Source: Hedera helix
Taxonomy: Eukaryota; Streptophyta; Magnoliopsida; Apiales; Araliaceae
DNA length: 64,000 nucleotides
NCBI GenBank assembly: GCA_947179155.2
Contig: OX359264.1
Span: 53,665,702-53,729,701 of the forward strand
Reading direction: 5' to 3'
Position 1 is the first letter of the stretch. Every line of letters begins with the position of its first letter. Position numbers and translations under genes: made by a program. The notes under the pieces are model-generated. The model was given only the letters and a program-made list of their open reading frames with translations. It ran no database searches and was not told the DNA's origin. Shown here piece by piece: positions 24,738 through 36,977 of the stretch.

Positions 24738-25003
24738 ATCAAATGGTTGCTAGCCCTCATCTTTCTCTCTCTAAAACTGGCTCTGTTTTTTCTCTTTCTG
24801 GAATTTGTTCTGTTTTTTTCTCTCTCCAAAATTTGCTGTAGGTGGTGGATAGGTATTGGGGTTTTGCAGTGACGTGCGAGTGTAAGGTGATAGTAATATA
24901 TAGTAAGCCGGCGTTTGAATTTTATGCGAGTTATGGGTGATGGGTGGTGTGTGGCACCCGTTCAGCTACTACTTACAAATTTTGGTTTGTTAGAATTTAT
25001 AAG
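24738..25003 (-). pseudogene. tetraspanin 5' fragment, unit C
   Basis: Promoter, leader and codons 1-8. The ATG is kept at 24760-24758 and reads MRASNHLI before running into a stop. MRASN against MRTSN at the intact gene shows divergence since duplication. The promoter-like region with its TATA element is still recognisable. Confidence 0.75.
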
Positions 25004-25977
25004 CCAGGGTTTTCAAAAAGTTCGATTTTTTACGGTATCGATAACGGTATGAAAAATTTTAAATTCGATAAAAATTAAAATATTAAAAAAATTAAAATTA
25101 ATTAATAATATAATAACCGAAATTAGATGTGTTAATCTGTTATTAGAATGGTGCCTTGCTGTTTGTTCACTCCAAAATGTATCTTTAATTGCGGGCAGTT
25201 GTTAGAGGACTAGATATACGTGACACGGAGTAACAGAACCATACATGCCAAGGTGATTAATCTGCATAATTATTCAATTTGCATTGCACTCTGCTTTAGA
25301 ATATAATAATATAATTTCTTAAGACCTGATAATAATTATAAGTGTAACAGAATGCAGACCAAGAGACGATGTTTTTCGGGAATTGATATTTTCACAAGTT
25401 AATTTAATAATTTTATAAATAAATTTTATTTAATTTTATTAAAATATCAAATTAACTTATAAAAATATCAAATTTTAAAATATATTCTTAACCTGTTGGT
25501 TTTGCCATAATAAATTTATAATCTGCAGAAGACAAAATAACCAGTTTGCTCAAATACCGATGCTAATTGCTAAGAGCCAAAGGCTTTGAATTGATGCTGC
25601 CCAATAAGCGAAATGGCTTTATTTTTCTGATGAGTAATAGACAATTAGACATAAGCTGGACTGCTAGTGCTGGAGAGACTACTAGAGAGTAGAAAGGAAC
25701 TGATACAGACATACATACAGTGATACTTCTTAGTTTTAACAAACTTTTTTAATCATTTATATTGATGATTTCTTAGTTTAAAAAAAAATTGTAAATATAT
25801 AATTATTTATTTATTTATTATTTATAATTATATATATTATCATGTCGCCGAAAAACCGGTATCAATCGAAACCGTAATTTGACACCGATACCAATTCTTG
25901 ACTTTCTAATTATTTGAGATCGGTACCGGTTCAGTTTTTTTAGCACCTGTTCGTTTTGTTACCAATGAACACCCTTA
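25004..25977. mobile_element. hAT-like insertion in unit C
   Basis: A 974-bp segment flanked by the 8-bp duplication TTTATAAG (24996-25003 and 25978-25985). It is absent from the same place in units A and B. The ends are weakly inverted (AGGGTTTTCA against AGGGTGTTCA). Both subterminal parts carry GGTATCG/CGGTACCGG-type sequence, as in the MITE at 21534. The middle 600 bases are unique and include a small A/T foldback at about 25380-25478. No coding signal is seen. Confidence 0.65.
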
Positions 25978-26359
25978 TTTATAAGTGTTTGTGACCAACT
26001 TATAAATTAATTTATACGTCATTTTTTAGAACTAATTCCTTTGTCTTTAAAAAGATATCTTAAGTGATAAAAGAGTTTGTCCTTGAAAATACAATTAAAC
26101 TACATTAATTAATTAAATAAAATTTTACATTGACTAATTTAGCCTTGATCATACTACATCTTAATTAAAAAGTAAATCAAACATCTCACAAATGAATAAC
26201 TTAAATTAATTTACTCTCTCTCTACAAATTAAAGAGTTAATTAAAATAATTAATACGCACATATCAATATAAGGATAAAATAAAAACTAAATTTATTCAC
26301 TCTCCTCTTATTTAACTGCCATAATTTATATGAAATTTGTCCTTAAGTCATCCTTTTGA

Positions 26360-26698
26360 TAGAGGTATAAACGGATATTTTTGAATGTGAATACATGTAT
26401 ATTCGTATTCGTATCCAAAAATAAATTTTCATATCCATATTCGACAGATATGTAATATAAAATATCCATATTCGTATTCGATGGATCGTATCAGTTTTAT
26501 ATAATATAATATGAAAAAATATATCAAATATCCAAATATCCGTATCCGCTCAAAATAAAATTTTAAAAGTTTCAAATTTTTTTAATTCTTGCACAATGTT
26601 TAATTAATAACAAAAAAAAAAAAATCACTTAATCAACTAATAATTAGAAATGATTTATAATCAATCAAATAAAATAATAAAACTAGATATAATATGTA

Positions 26699-26746
<48 letters not shown>

Positions 26747-26928
26747 GATGTTACGGATATAAATATTAACGGATATGAGTATGCATATATCCGTATCCAC
26801 CTTAGACGAATACGAATATGAATAATTTTTACTTTAACACGAATACGGATAATATATGATTTGACGCGAATACGAATATGAATTTTCGAAACGAATATCA
26901 AATATTTCATATTTCATTTATAGCCCTA
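26360..26928. repeat. foldback repeat, copy C
   Basis: Starts TAGAGGTATAAAC, ends TTATAGCCCTA, and contains a (TA)n run at 26703-26745. It is the most compact copy (569 bp) and probably closest to the original foldback unit. Confidence 0.6.
26703..26745. repeat. (TA)n microsatellite
   Basis: An uninterrupted TA run of about 43 bases inside foldback copy C. Confidence 0.95.
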
Positions 26929-27098
26929 ACTTTTGGGGACGGAGGGAGTAATAATTTTTTATTTCAAAAAAATAATTTATAAATAATTTTAAAATTAGTA
27001 AGTTTGGCGAAGTATAAGGACTCTTTTAGCTTTATCTCAAAAATTTAATTAAATATTTATTATACATTTAATTAATTATCATAATAAATTATTATTCA

Positions 27099-29655
27099 TG
27101 TGACACCCCCAAATCTGGGCCCACACAGTCCAAACTTGAGTTGTCAAAAGACTACAACAAAATTATTACAAAGTAGTACAACGTTCAACAATACAGTGTA
27201 TAATAATACACAACTAAGTCTTCACTATTATTATCACACTATTTTACAACACGTGAAGACGGTAATAACTATCTCTCGGACTCTCACTCCATTCCCCGGC
27301 TAGACCCAGCTACATTATTATCTCCTGTTGAAAAACAATGGAACAAAAGAAAGGGTGAGCTCAAATAGCCCAGTAAGAAATATCATGACTAAGATAATGA
27401 CGAATAAATTATCATTAGCCTTCAACAGTTGAGTTCTTGATAGAATACAATAGACTACAAGGTTTATATCAAAAACTGCAATTAAATTCTTGAACAATGT
27501 TCAGATCAATAATAGCAGTGGAATGAGCAATCTATTAGAAGAATAATGGAACATATAATATTTTCAGGAATTATAGAAGCAATAATTCCATAATAAGTTT
27601 CGATTTAGGAGTATGAAAGAAAATAATATTCCTTACCGTAGCAGATTTGATTAACAAAAGGTGAAGGAAATTAATATTCCTTACCATAGTAAGTTTGAAT
27701 AATGGAAGATGAAAAAGATGGTATCCCTTATGAATATAAAGGAAAATGATATCACTTACGAATATGAAAGAAAATGATATTACAAACGAATATGGAATAA
27801 AAGTGTCATGTGATAATTCGTGTAGACAAATTATTTTCACACGAGACAAATAAAAAGGGTTATTCACCAACAGGCGGTAATCCGTGCCGTAAGGTTATTC
27901 CCATCAATTTGAATACGAAGAGTTATTCACCAAACAGGCAGTAATCCGCGCCGTAAGGTTATTCCCATCAATTTGAATACGAAGAGTTATTCACCAAACA
28001 GGCGGTAATCCGCGCCGTAAGGTTATTCTCAGAGATTAATAAGGAATGAATAGAAAAGATTATTCACCAATAGGCAGTAATCCGCGCCGTAAGGTTATTC
28101 CCACAATTTAATACATGGAAATAAATGGCACAAGAAAGAAACGATATTATTTTCGAGAATCAAAGAATGATAATCCCTTCCAGTAAGAAAGAAAATAATA
28201 TCCATTTATGGTGATGAAAATAATGATACCCCTTACCGTAGTAAGTTAGAATATGAAAGAAGATGATATTCCTTACCTTAGCACGTGACTGGATATTGAT
28301 TTAAATGAGGTTGATCAACTTATATATTTTTAATAAAATTAGTAATTACCACTTATAAATTTCAAAGTGTATGATAATTTGTATAATATGAACTATCAAA
28401 ATTATATATATTTAACATAATTTTTGTAGTATAATATAACTACTTTAAAATAGTTTTTAAAATAATATTCCAAAATAAATCTTCCAAAGAAAACTTTTAA
28501 AAATGAATATTCTCAAAGAAGAGTCTTCTAAGGGAAGATTTGTGAATACCGTGAAAAATAGAAATTTATGAAATTACTACTCTTTAATAAAAGACTTATT
28601 TGAAAAATTCCTGCACTCCTTTTGACTTTCAAACTCTCAAAATAACCTTACTATTATCAGAGAAAACTCATAAAATTCTTATAGAAAAATTTTATGTTTT
28701 AGGTGTGATTTTTCTATTCAGCTGAGCAAGCTATTTATAGGAGAAAAAAAGTTACTATGCGTGGTAGGTGGGCTGAAAAATATTCAGAAGAGGCTATTAC
28801 GCAGCCTCCACCAACCAACTTCAGGAAATTCACATTTCTCACATTTCATGTGGCCCCTACAGTGGGTCCCACATGTTTTTCACTATTCACGTTACTATTT
28901 CAAATAGTATTTTTTTTATATTTATATTTATTCTTCCCGTGGGTCCAACATATAAAATAAAATAATGCTATAACAATAATGTACTAAACACGTTACAGAT
29001 TATTATTAATTTAATAATATAAATTACAGTATATTTGCAACTGTGACAATTATTAGGTTCAATAATTTTAAAAAACAGTGCAGTAACAATTATTGACTCA
29101 ATGATATAAAATACAGTGTAATGATAATTATTAAATCAATAATGCAAAATACTGTGTAGCAGCAATTATTGAATTGATAACATAAAATATTATGCAGTGA
29201 CAATTATTGATGAAATGATACGCAACAGTTACGGTGCCAATTATCAGATCAATAATATGAGATACTGTGCAATACCGTGTGTTACTGTAGAATACCGTGT
29301 GCTACAGAAAATACCTTAGATTACCGTATGCTACTATTCTTTTATCACCGGTATTTTAACAGTTAACACCGTTGACTATTTTTATTTAAAAAGGTTACTT
29401 TTGTCGTTTTCTATATCCGACAAATATTCCGTTGTGGGTCCACCAATAATTAGTTATTTCGACGCCGTTGTACGACCCGAATATTCCCCGACAAAACGAA
29501 TATTCCCCGATAAAACGAATATTGTCCGACAAAATAAAATTTGCACATAACATCCTTAACTTTCAATTTCGTCAATTTAACCACTTACTGTTTCATGAAA
29601 AAAAATATATGAAGAAAAATTAAATTTTATATTTCATAAAATTCGGGGTCTTACA
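27099..29655 (-). mobile_element. solo LTR of the chromovirus family
   Basis: A 2,557-bp copy of the same LTR as at 10524, with intact TG...CA ends and the 5-bp duplication ATTCA on both sides (27094-27098 and 29656-29660). No internal region is present, so it is the product of LTR-LTR recombination. Compared with the full element it lacks about 720 bases (those matching roughly 10977-11690), has one more of the GGTTATTC-bordered repeats and carries many single-base differences, so it is older. Confidence 0.93.
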
Positions 29656-31279
29656 ATTCATATATCATAATAAACCATTATATATATTGACCGTATTTTA
29701 TATAAAAAATTATTAAATATTTATGAGGCACCTTTCAAGTAGTAACCTACATTATTTATGTACTGTAATTTTAACATTTAAAATAAAATAATTCATTTTA
29801 AATGTTAAAATAATAATATATAAATGATATAAAATATCATATTTACTTTAAATACTAAAATAATAATACATAAAGAATATAAAAAAATTTACGTGTTATT
29901 TTATAAATATTTTAAAACCATCGAATAATTACTCTTTCTACACATGATTTGACTTGTATCATAAACAAAGCATAAAACAAAAAGGTAACCAAAGGGTACC
30001 ACCAAATTCTGATAAAGGAAAACCCACCGCTGTAAATCAAATGGAGTGATTTTTGTACAATGTTGAAACTTGCAGTACTATTCAACCAGGTATGTCCAAC
30101 AAAAACACGTATGTCTTAAAAAAAAATTCCTTTTATAATTATAATGTAGTATTATTGAACTTAAAAGTTATAGGTTCAAGTTTAGGTCTTATGCGTTATT
30201 CGTCCAATGAGCTTACGTCTTAAAGATGTTTATGCGTTATTCGTCCAATGAGCTTACGTCTTAGAGCATCTTTAAGGGATGAATTATTTTATAGATTATA
30301 TTTAATTTATATGATATCAGTAAATATTTTTTAGTTTTTAATTATTTTAACATATAGACTATCCCGTGGACTATAATATAAAAAAATTAAAATAATTAAT
30401 AAATTCAAAAAAACTCTTATCATCTTTTTACTCTCTCATTTAAATATAATTAAATTTATAATTCATGAACTATTTAATTCCTAAATTTAGTTTTTTAAGG
30501 GTTTTAAATATAGTTCGAGACTATATTTAGTCTATCTACTAGAGAAAAAAATTAAATCTTAAATTATATTTAATCTAAAAATTCATTATTGAAGATGCTG
30601 TTACTCACTATTCGTGAATATTTTTGAACCTTGGTTTTAACATAGGTGCAGTGAGACTTTATTCAAACTAGGACTGGCACAGATGTATTGCATGTGTAAT
30701 TCATATTCATGTATAATGTATAATAGATTTAAAATTTAATTTAAAAGATATAATATAAATATTATTTAATTTTGTAGATAAAATATAATTTTTTTAAAAC
30801 TTAACTAATAAAGTTTGAGAGAAAGTTTGGTATATTCAAAGAAGAAATTAGTGGGTGCTGCCGCATTAAATATAGATATATATAATTAAAAAATTAATAT
30901 TTTTATAAGTTAATTTAATATTTTTTTAAAATTAAATAAATTTTATTTATAAAAATATCAAATTAATTTATAAAAATATCAATTATTTATAATTATTGTA
31001 AGCCTGACGCTTACAATAATTATATATATCTATATATATAATGCGGCAACACCCACTAATTTCTTCATTGAATATACCTTCTATTTTTTGTGAAATGGAA
31101 GGAAATTTTTTTTTGGGAAGTATCGGACTATGGGGTTGGTTCTTGAAAAATGGAGGATGAATAATAGAAGTGAGCAATTGTGTCTCTTAGTAAGCAGCCG
31201 TTTTTTTTTTGAAAAATTATTGTCTGTTTTTAAAGTATAAGGAATAATATACTCCCACTACAAAAAATCCTACATACAT
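29656..31279. other. intergenic region left of the ICR gene
   Basis: A/T-rich sequence with no gene recognised. A short direct repeat (TGCGTTATTCGTCCAATGAG) occurs at about 30190 and 30231. A 250-bp inverted-repeat element lies at 30829-31078. Confidence 0.5.
30829..31078. mobile_element. 250-bp inverted-repeat (MITE-like) element
   Basis: The left arm (30829-30886, from GGTATATTC through AGTGGGTGCTGCCGCATTA) is repeated inverted at 31018-31078, about 58-60 bases per arm. The centre holds a second, smaller foldback of AATTTGATATTTT type. The whole could fold into one long hairpin. No clear target duplication is seen. Confidence 0.7.
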
Positions 31280-31439
31280 ATGAGAAAAATAACAAAACTG
31301 TCTCTCGTACTCCAAAAACAGAATAGTTTCTCCATTTTTTCCTTCCTTCCTTCCTTCCCCGCCCCGCAAGGCCACAACAGAGATAACGTTAATTTTTTTT
31401 TAATTATTTGTACCATTAAACGACACTTTCTCTTTCTCT

Positions 31440-33018
31440 CTCTACAAAAAAATCAAAATCAAAAGCTCTTTCTTTCTCTCTCTCTTCCAAAAACTCGGAT
31501 AGACAAAGGAGAAAGAGATAGAGGAGGGAGTGCATTGGGAACTGCGCCCACACGAGCAGAGATTCCTCCAGCTTCTTCGTTCTGCTTCAAATGGGTTGGT
31601 AGTATTATTCGAGTCTAGAATTTAGATTCAACAAAAAAACAAAGCTCTGATTAAACTCCTCATCTGTTCCCAAGATTCTCTTGGTAAGCATAAAAACACC
31701 TGCTCCTTCCTATTTCTTGTGTTCTTTCTTTATCTTCACGACAAAATACTAAAAAGATAGTACCCCTTTATATTCTTCTTCTTTTTTTTTTTTTTCACTT
31801 TAATTTTTATTTTATTGGGTATTCGTTTGTTTCTCGGGAAACAACAAAAAGGAAAATGCTCTTTAACTTTCTGGGTACTATTAATAATAATGTATTAACA
31901 TTATATTATCCCAAAATCCTGGTGGATTTGGGTTTAAATTATGTGGGCTTGGATGCGTAGGTTGTTTTAAATCCATGACTAGTTTCCTGATCTTGTTTTT
32001 CTGCTCATGTTTAATGTAATGATGTATTTCTTTTGGATGAGACTCTTATTTTTCCGTATAAGACAACAGTGTTAGGTCAGTTTTTTATGAGCTTGATAGG
32101 TCAAACTTTTCAGGCTTTTTCTGCTGTAGATCTTCTTTTTGAAAGGGTAATAGAATCTCAGAAAGGCTGATTAACAAGCATCTCTTGGCTCTCTGTTTGC
32201 AGAACATTTTTCTCTCTAGGTTTGTAAAGGGCCCATTTCTGGTTGATTTTTTTTAGCTACATTGTTTACAAATTTGAGATTTCTAGCTGTTGTAGTTTAG
32301 TTTTGCTTTCTACCCTTGATCTACTTATCAAATTTAATCAAAGTTCTTGTGAAATGGGTAACAAGCAAAATGATATCTGAAAAAGTTTATAGAGCCCCCA
32401 CCTGAGTGGTTTTTCAGACCAACCCTCTTTAAAAATTGCTGGTTTCTTCGAAATGTCAAACTCCCAAAAGTAGCATCTCCCATAATCACGGCAGAAATTA
32501 TGGTGGGTTCTAAATGACTAAATTGCCCCTTTACGGTGTCCAAATTTACTAACAGTGTCAGCCTTTGCCTGTGTTTTTGAGTTTACGTAACAGGGTAAAA
32601 GGGTAGTTCCATAACATTATTTTTTGCTCTGGTTATATTGTCTGAGAAGCTGTATATTCTTGTGATTACAATAAATAATGGGTGTCAAGCATGCTTCAAG
32701 TGCTAGAGTATTGAATGTGGCAAATTAAGATGGTGGAAGATTACGAGTACAAAATTTTCTTTTTTGGTTATTTTGTTTGAGTGATTATTATTCATTCTTT
32801 GCTATAACTATTTATAATGATGAATAAATCTTGTTCTTCTTTAAGCATTTACTTCTATCATGTACATTTTCATACACATTGGATTCCCATGCCTCCATCT
32901 ATCTCTCTCATTTGGCTTGTGATTTATCTGACTTTTGCAGGAGCTGTGGGGCAGGGAGCATTGAAGTAGCAAGAATCACTTAAACCCATTTCACTGTTGC
33001 TAGGAAGGTAGATAAGAT
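31440..33018 (+). other. 5' leader region with intron, ICR gene
   Basis: A pyrimidine-rich stretch (CTCTTTCTCTCTC, about 31430-31490) is typical of plant 5' leaders. A good donor follows TTCTCTTG at 31684 (GTAAGC). An acceptor TTTTGCAG ends at 32940, just before a short exon running to the ATG at 33019. The leader intron would be 31684-32940. The transcription start cannot be fixed. Confidence 0.5.
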
Positions 33019-36000
33019 ATGCAGACTCCTAAAGCCAGGTAAGTTTGATCGCATTTTATGGATCTTATCTCTGCAGGTAAGTTTGATCGCATTTTATGGA
33101 TCTTATCTCTGCCTTTTAAAGAGTTTTCAGAAAGCTGGTAGGTTGAATTTATGGAGGTGTTTGTGCTTCTAATGAATTGGGTAAAAGGAAAGCTATCAAA
33201 TAGATTGCATTTACAATTTCAGATGCCATATGCAAGTAGAATTTTTTAATTTTTTTTCACGCTGACTGTTTGTTGGTCTGGTCGAAATTAAAAGAGCCCA
33301 TTATTGTGAGGATGATATACTATTATTTTTCCCTTATAAATTTAAACAGCTGCTTGTGTTTTCTGCTGAGAATTATGAATATTTACTGTTGTATAATCAT
33401 TTGGGTCTGTCTTATATCTTTGAAACTATAAACGACACAACTTGTCTGTTGCAAATGAGACTATGATTTTCTTAGTCCACCACCACTATAAATCAGTTTT
33501 AATTGGAAATTTTCCGAGTTATATTTGGCTTTCAGTATTAAACTAAGGTTTAGTGAGTTTTGCTCTCTCTCTCTCTCTCTCCCCCCTCATGTTTTGGGCT
33601 GTGCAGGGCCCTCTACTTGGACCTGTGGAATAGTAATGTAAACATGCTGGAAGGAGGAGGTGGGGTTCTATAAGTGGGCCATAGAAAATTTTGGTCTCTG
33701 TTTTTTTTCCCTGCTGATTTTTATGGAAACTTGCAGATGCAGTTAGATAAACCATAAGCCTGGGCAAATAAAAAGAGTCGTCCTTTGTTTTTTTTTAATT
33801 GTAGGAACTTGCAGTAAGTGGCATGTTATAGTCTATTGTTTTTATTTCCTGGATAAATTGTTTGATTCCTTGGTCCTCAGTCAAAAAATTTTAACAATCG
33901 AAAGTGCATAATATCTACTCATTTTCTTATACTCTATGCTATATGGTGAGGATTGTATAATATGGTTTTTGTTTTCTGACTGAAAATGGCGGTGTTGAAT
34001 ACCTGTAGCTTTACTTGGCTGAGCACATATTGAATGCCATAATACTTAAAATCCATTTCAGACATTTGAGTAGAATTATCAGTCTTATACTAATTTATGC
34101 TGGTCCTTTTCTTATTCCCAAGCTAATTACTCAATTTAATTCACCCCGTCACTGGTTATTCTGAACTTTGCCATTTATCCCCTGTTATAATTGCTTGGTG
34201 TTTGATTGCTCTTAGAATATTGACTTTTTGAACCATATCTCTTAGGTTATCTCAAGAGCAGCTTTTGTTCATGTTGTTTTGTTACACATCTGCAGCTACT
34301 CTAGTGCATGGTCTGACTTGATGCTTAATATGACTGAATATAATCCAAAACATAGAGGCTGAAGCAGTCTCCTCGTAACAAAACACTCAATTTAAAATGG
34401 GCGTTTGATGAATATAATGATTTGAGTTATATGCTAGCTAAATGATTGACTCTCATTTGACTGGTTTTGGTTGCAGAAAAAGTTCTTCTGAAGCACCTTC
34501 AAAAATCTCTCCTCGATCCATTTCTTTAGAAGTACCTAAAAAAACGTCTCCTCGAGCCTCTTCAGAAGGGACTCAAAAGCTCTCTGCTCGAGGAGTGTCT
34601 TCAGAAGTGCCTCTAAAGATCTCTCCACGAGCTGTGCGCCAAATCAAGACAGCTCGATTAGAATCTGATTCTGCATCTTCTTTGAACCATACAAGGACAC
34701 CAAAAGATAGAAGCCCTAAAGTCCCTGAGCGCAAGTCACCCAGAAGCCCTGTGCCTGAGGTAAATTAACTAAACAGAGCCAACCTAACTTACTGCAGTTC
34801 ACAAAGCACTCATTTACCTGGACTAGCCAAACTCTGAATCTGTGGTGATAGTTTACATTCTTAAGCATCAAGCCTTTGTGGTTTGTTGTCTATTTCGACT
34901 AAAACAGGGTTTATTCTTCATTCTTATCAAACAAAATCAGTCTATGTCCCAGTGGCGTTTGTGTAACACCAAATTTTACTTTTGAAAAATGTAGAAATAT
35001 GGGAACTGAAAATTCCCTTAAACAATATTGCATGAAACTGTTGGTCTACTTTCCACTACATACTATACTAATTGTACATGAGCCATTGAATTCAAATATC
35101 TTTCCTGCTCTCATGATTAGACACACAGAGGTCAACTATTTTGTTCTTTCTCATATTATGACGTCTATGCTTTTTTTTGCCTTTCAACCAGCCAAAATTT
35201 TGTGTTTTCTAGCAATTTCACAATAAATTGTTCTCGAGTTGCAGAAGCAATTTGCACGAGTAACTTTCTCTTGTTGTCTTAACAAATCAATGCCGCCGAA
35301 TATTGTGCATCATTTCTAAGCCTTGTCTTCTTATTGCAGAGAAAACGCTCAAGCAGGGTTACGGAATTGGAATCTCAGATTTCTCAACTCCAGGAAGATT
35401 TGAAGAAAGTGAAGAATCAGCTAATCTTGTCAGAATCATGGAAGCAGCAAGCCCAACAAGATGCAGAGGAGTCAAAAAAGAAGCTCCTAGCCATGTCTTT
35501 AATGCAGGAAGAAGAATCCCAGCAACTATTGTCAAAGTCTGCTTCTGAGGAGTCTCATTATATTGAACTAGAAAAAATCTCTCAAGAGCGGGATCAGGCA
35601 TGGCAATCTGAGATCAAGGCCTCTCAAAAGAAACAATCTGACGAATCGGCAGCATTGGCTTCTGCACTAGATGAGATTAGACAACTCAAGGTCCAGCTTG
35701 AAATGGTAGTTGATTCAGAGGCTACAGAAACCAAACAAGCAGAATCAGTATCTGCTGAGCTTGTAAACTTGAAAGAAAACCTGGCAGAAACCCTTTTGCT
35801 TGCAGAGGACATGAAAAATCAGCTTAGGGATTGCAAAGAGTCAGAAGTTCAGGCCCAAGCTCTTGTTGGTGAAACTCTATTGCAACTAGAAACGGCTAAA
35901 AGAACTGTAGAGGCTCTTGGATCTGATAACACTAAAGCAATGGAAGCATACGATGCCATAGCTTTGGAGTTGGACCAATCGAGGGCGCGTGTAAATTTGC

Positions 36001-36977
36001 TTGAAGAGCTTGTTAACAAACTTAAAACAGAAACTACCAATCCTGCTAACAATGCCTCTCAAAATTCTGCTGAAAATGGAGAAAGGGAGAAGTCAATTGA
36101 AGCAGAGCTATGCGTAACTTCTGAAGTAGAATATTTAAGGTCTGCTCTAGAAACTGCAGAGATCAAATACCATGAAGAACAAATTCAAAACACTGTGCAA
36201 ATTAGAAGTGCTTATGAGTTGGTGGAGCAGGTAAAGTCTAAATCAAGCCAAAGGGAGGCTGAGCTGGAAGCAGAACTAAAGAAATCAAAAGCTGATATTG
36301 AGGACTTGAAGGCAAACTTGATGGACAAGGAAACAGAATTGCAGGGTATTTGTGAGGAGAATGAAGTTCTGAATATGAGGCTGGAGACTACTTTGTCGGG
36401 CCAGAGAGAAAATCTATTGGAAAAAGAGCTGAAGAAAACAAAGTTAGATACTGAAAATTTGAGGGCAAGTTTGATAGATAAGGAGACAGAATTAAAGACC
36501 ATGTCAGAAGAAAATGCAATGCTCAAGTTGGGAACCAAGAAAAAGGAATTGAACATGGGTAATTTGAACGATGAAGTTGTTGTTGAACTTGAAGCTTCAA
36601 GGGCTGCAGAGCAAGATGCTGTCATGAAGCTTGGGTACGTAACAGAGGAGGCAGATGAGAGTAACAGGAGGGCAGCACAAATAACAGAGCAGTTGGAGGC
36701 AGCACAGTTTGCAAATTCAGAAATGGAGGCGGAGTTAAGAAGGGTAAAGGTGCAATCTGACCAATGGAGGAAAGCGGCAGAGGCAGCTGCATCTATGCTT
36801 TCTACGGGGAATAATGGGAAGTCTGTTGAGAGAACAGGTTCATTGGACAGCAACTACAGTCCTACGACTGGTAAGATTGGTTCGCCTTACGCTGAGGATA
36901 TGGATGATTTTCTTAAGAAGAAAAACGGGAACGTGCTGAAAAGGTTTCCCCTCTTATGGAAGAAGCCACAAAAATAA
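33019..36977 (+). CDS. interactor of constitutive active ROPs (ICR/RIP family)
   Basis: Three coding exons, 33019-33038 (20 nt), 34477-34759 and 35340-36977, give 646 residues. It begins MQTPKA, the family's usual start. Residues 8-60 hold four degenerate copies of a serine/proline repeat (S-E-x-P-x-K-x-S-P-R). Residues 105-125 carry the conserved [19 protein letters not shown], and the rest is coiled coil to about residue 590. Two neighbouring coiled-coil segments (around [16 protein letters not shown] and [16 protein letters not shown]) are an internal duplication. The C-terminal [10 protein letters not shown] is the family's closing motif. ICR/RIP proteins bind active ROP GTPases at the plasma membrane and link them to exocytosis and microtubules. 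The tiny first exon and a leader intron fit the family. Which member (ICR2, ICR3 or other) is not decided. Confidence 0.93.
33037..33112 (+). repeat. perfect 38-bp tandem duplication spanning the exon-1 splice donor
   Basis: Units 33037-33074 and 33075-33112 are identical, each starting AGGTAAGTTTGATCGC and ending ATCTTATCTCTGC. The copy duplicates the last two coding bases and the donor. At the junction it creates ATCTTATCTCTGCAG followed by GTAAG, which is an acceptor immediately followed by a donor. Confidence 0.97.

Larger units (their letters stand above)
24738..27040. repeat. tandem duplication unit C (tetraspanin 5' region), truncated
   Basis: It starts with the same tetraspanin sequence as unit B and follows units A and B to about 27040, where similarity fades before the solo LTR at 27099. 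The block found at the right of units A and B (GAGCATGAATAATAG) is missing. A hAT-like insertion lies at 25004-25977. Confidence 0.75.

Noticed and set aside
10524..29655. CRISPR-like array from the regularly spaced LTR repeats
   Set aside because: The spaced units are tandem repeats inside plant LTRs; the spacers are repeated too and no cas-like gene is present.
36212..36853. 213-codon minus-strand frame in the ICR gene
   Set aside because: A shadow of the long coiled-coil exon; serine- and phenylalanine-rich as expected from the complement of Glu/Lys-rich codons.
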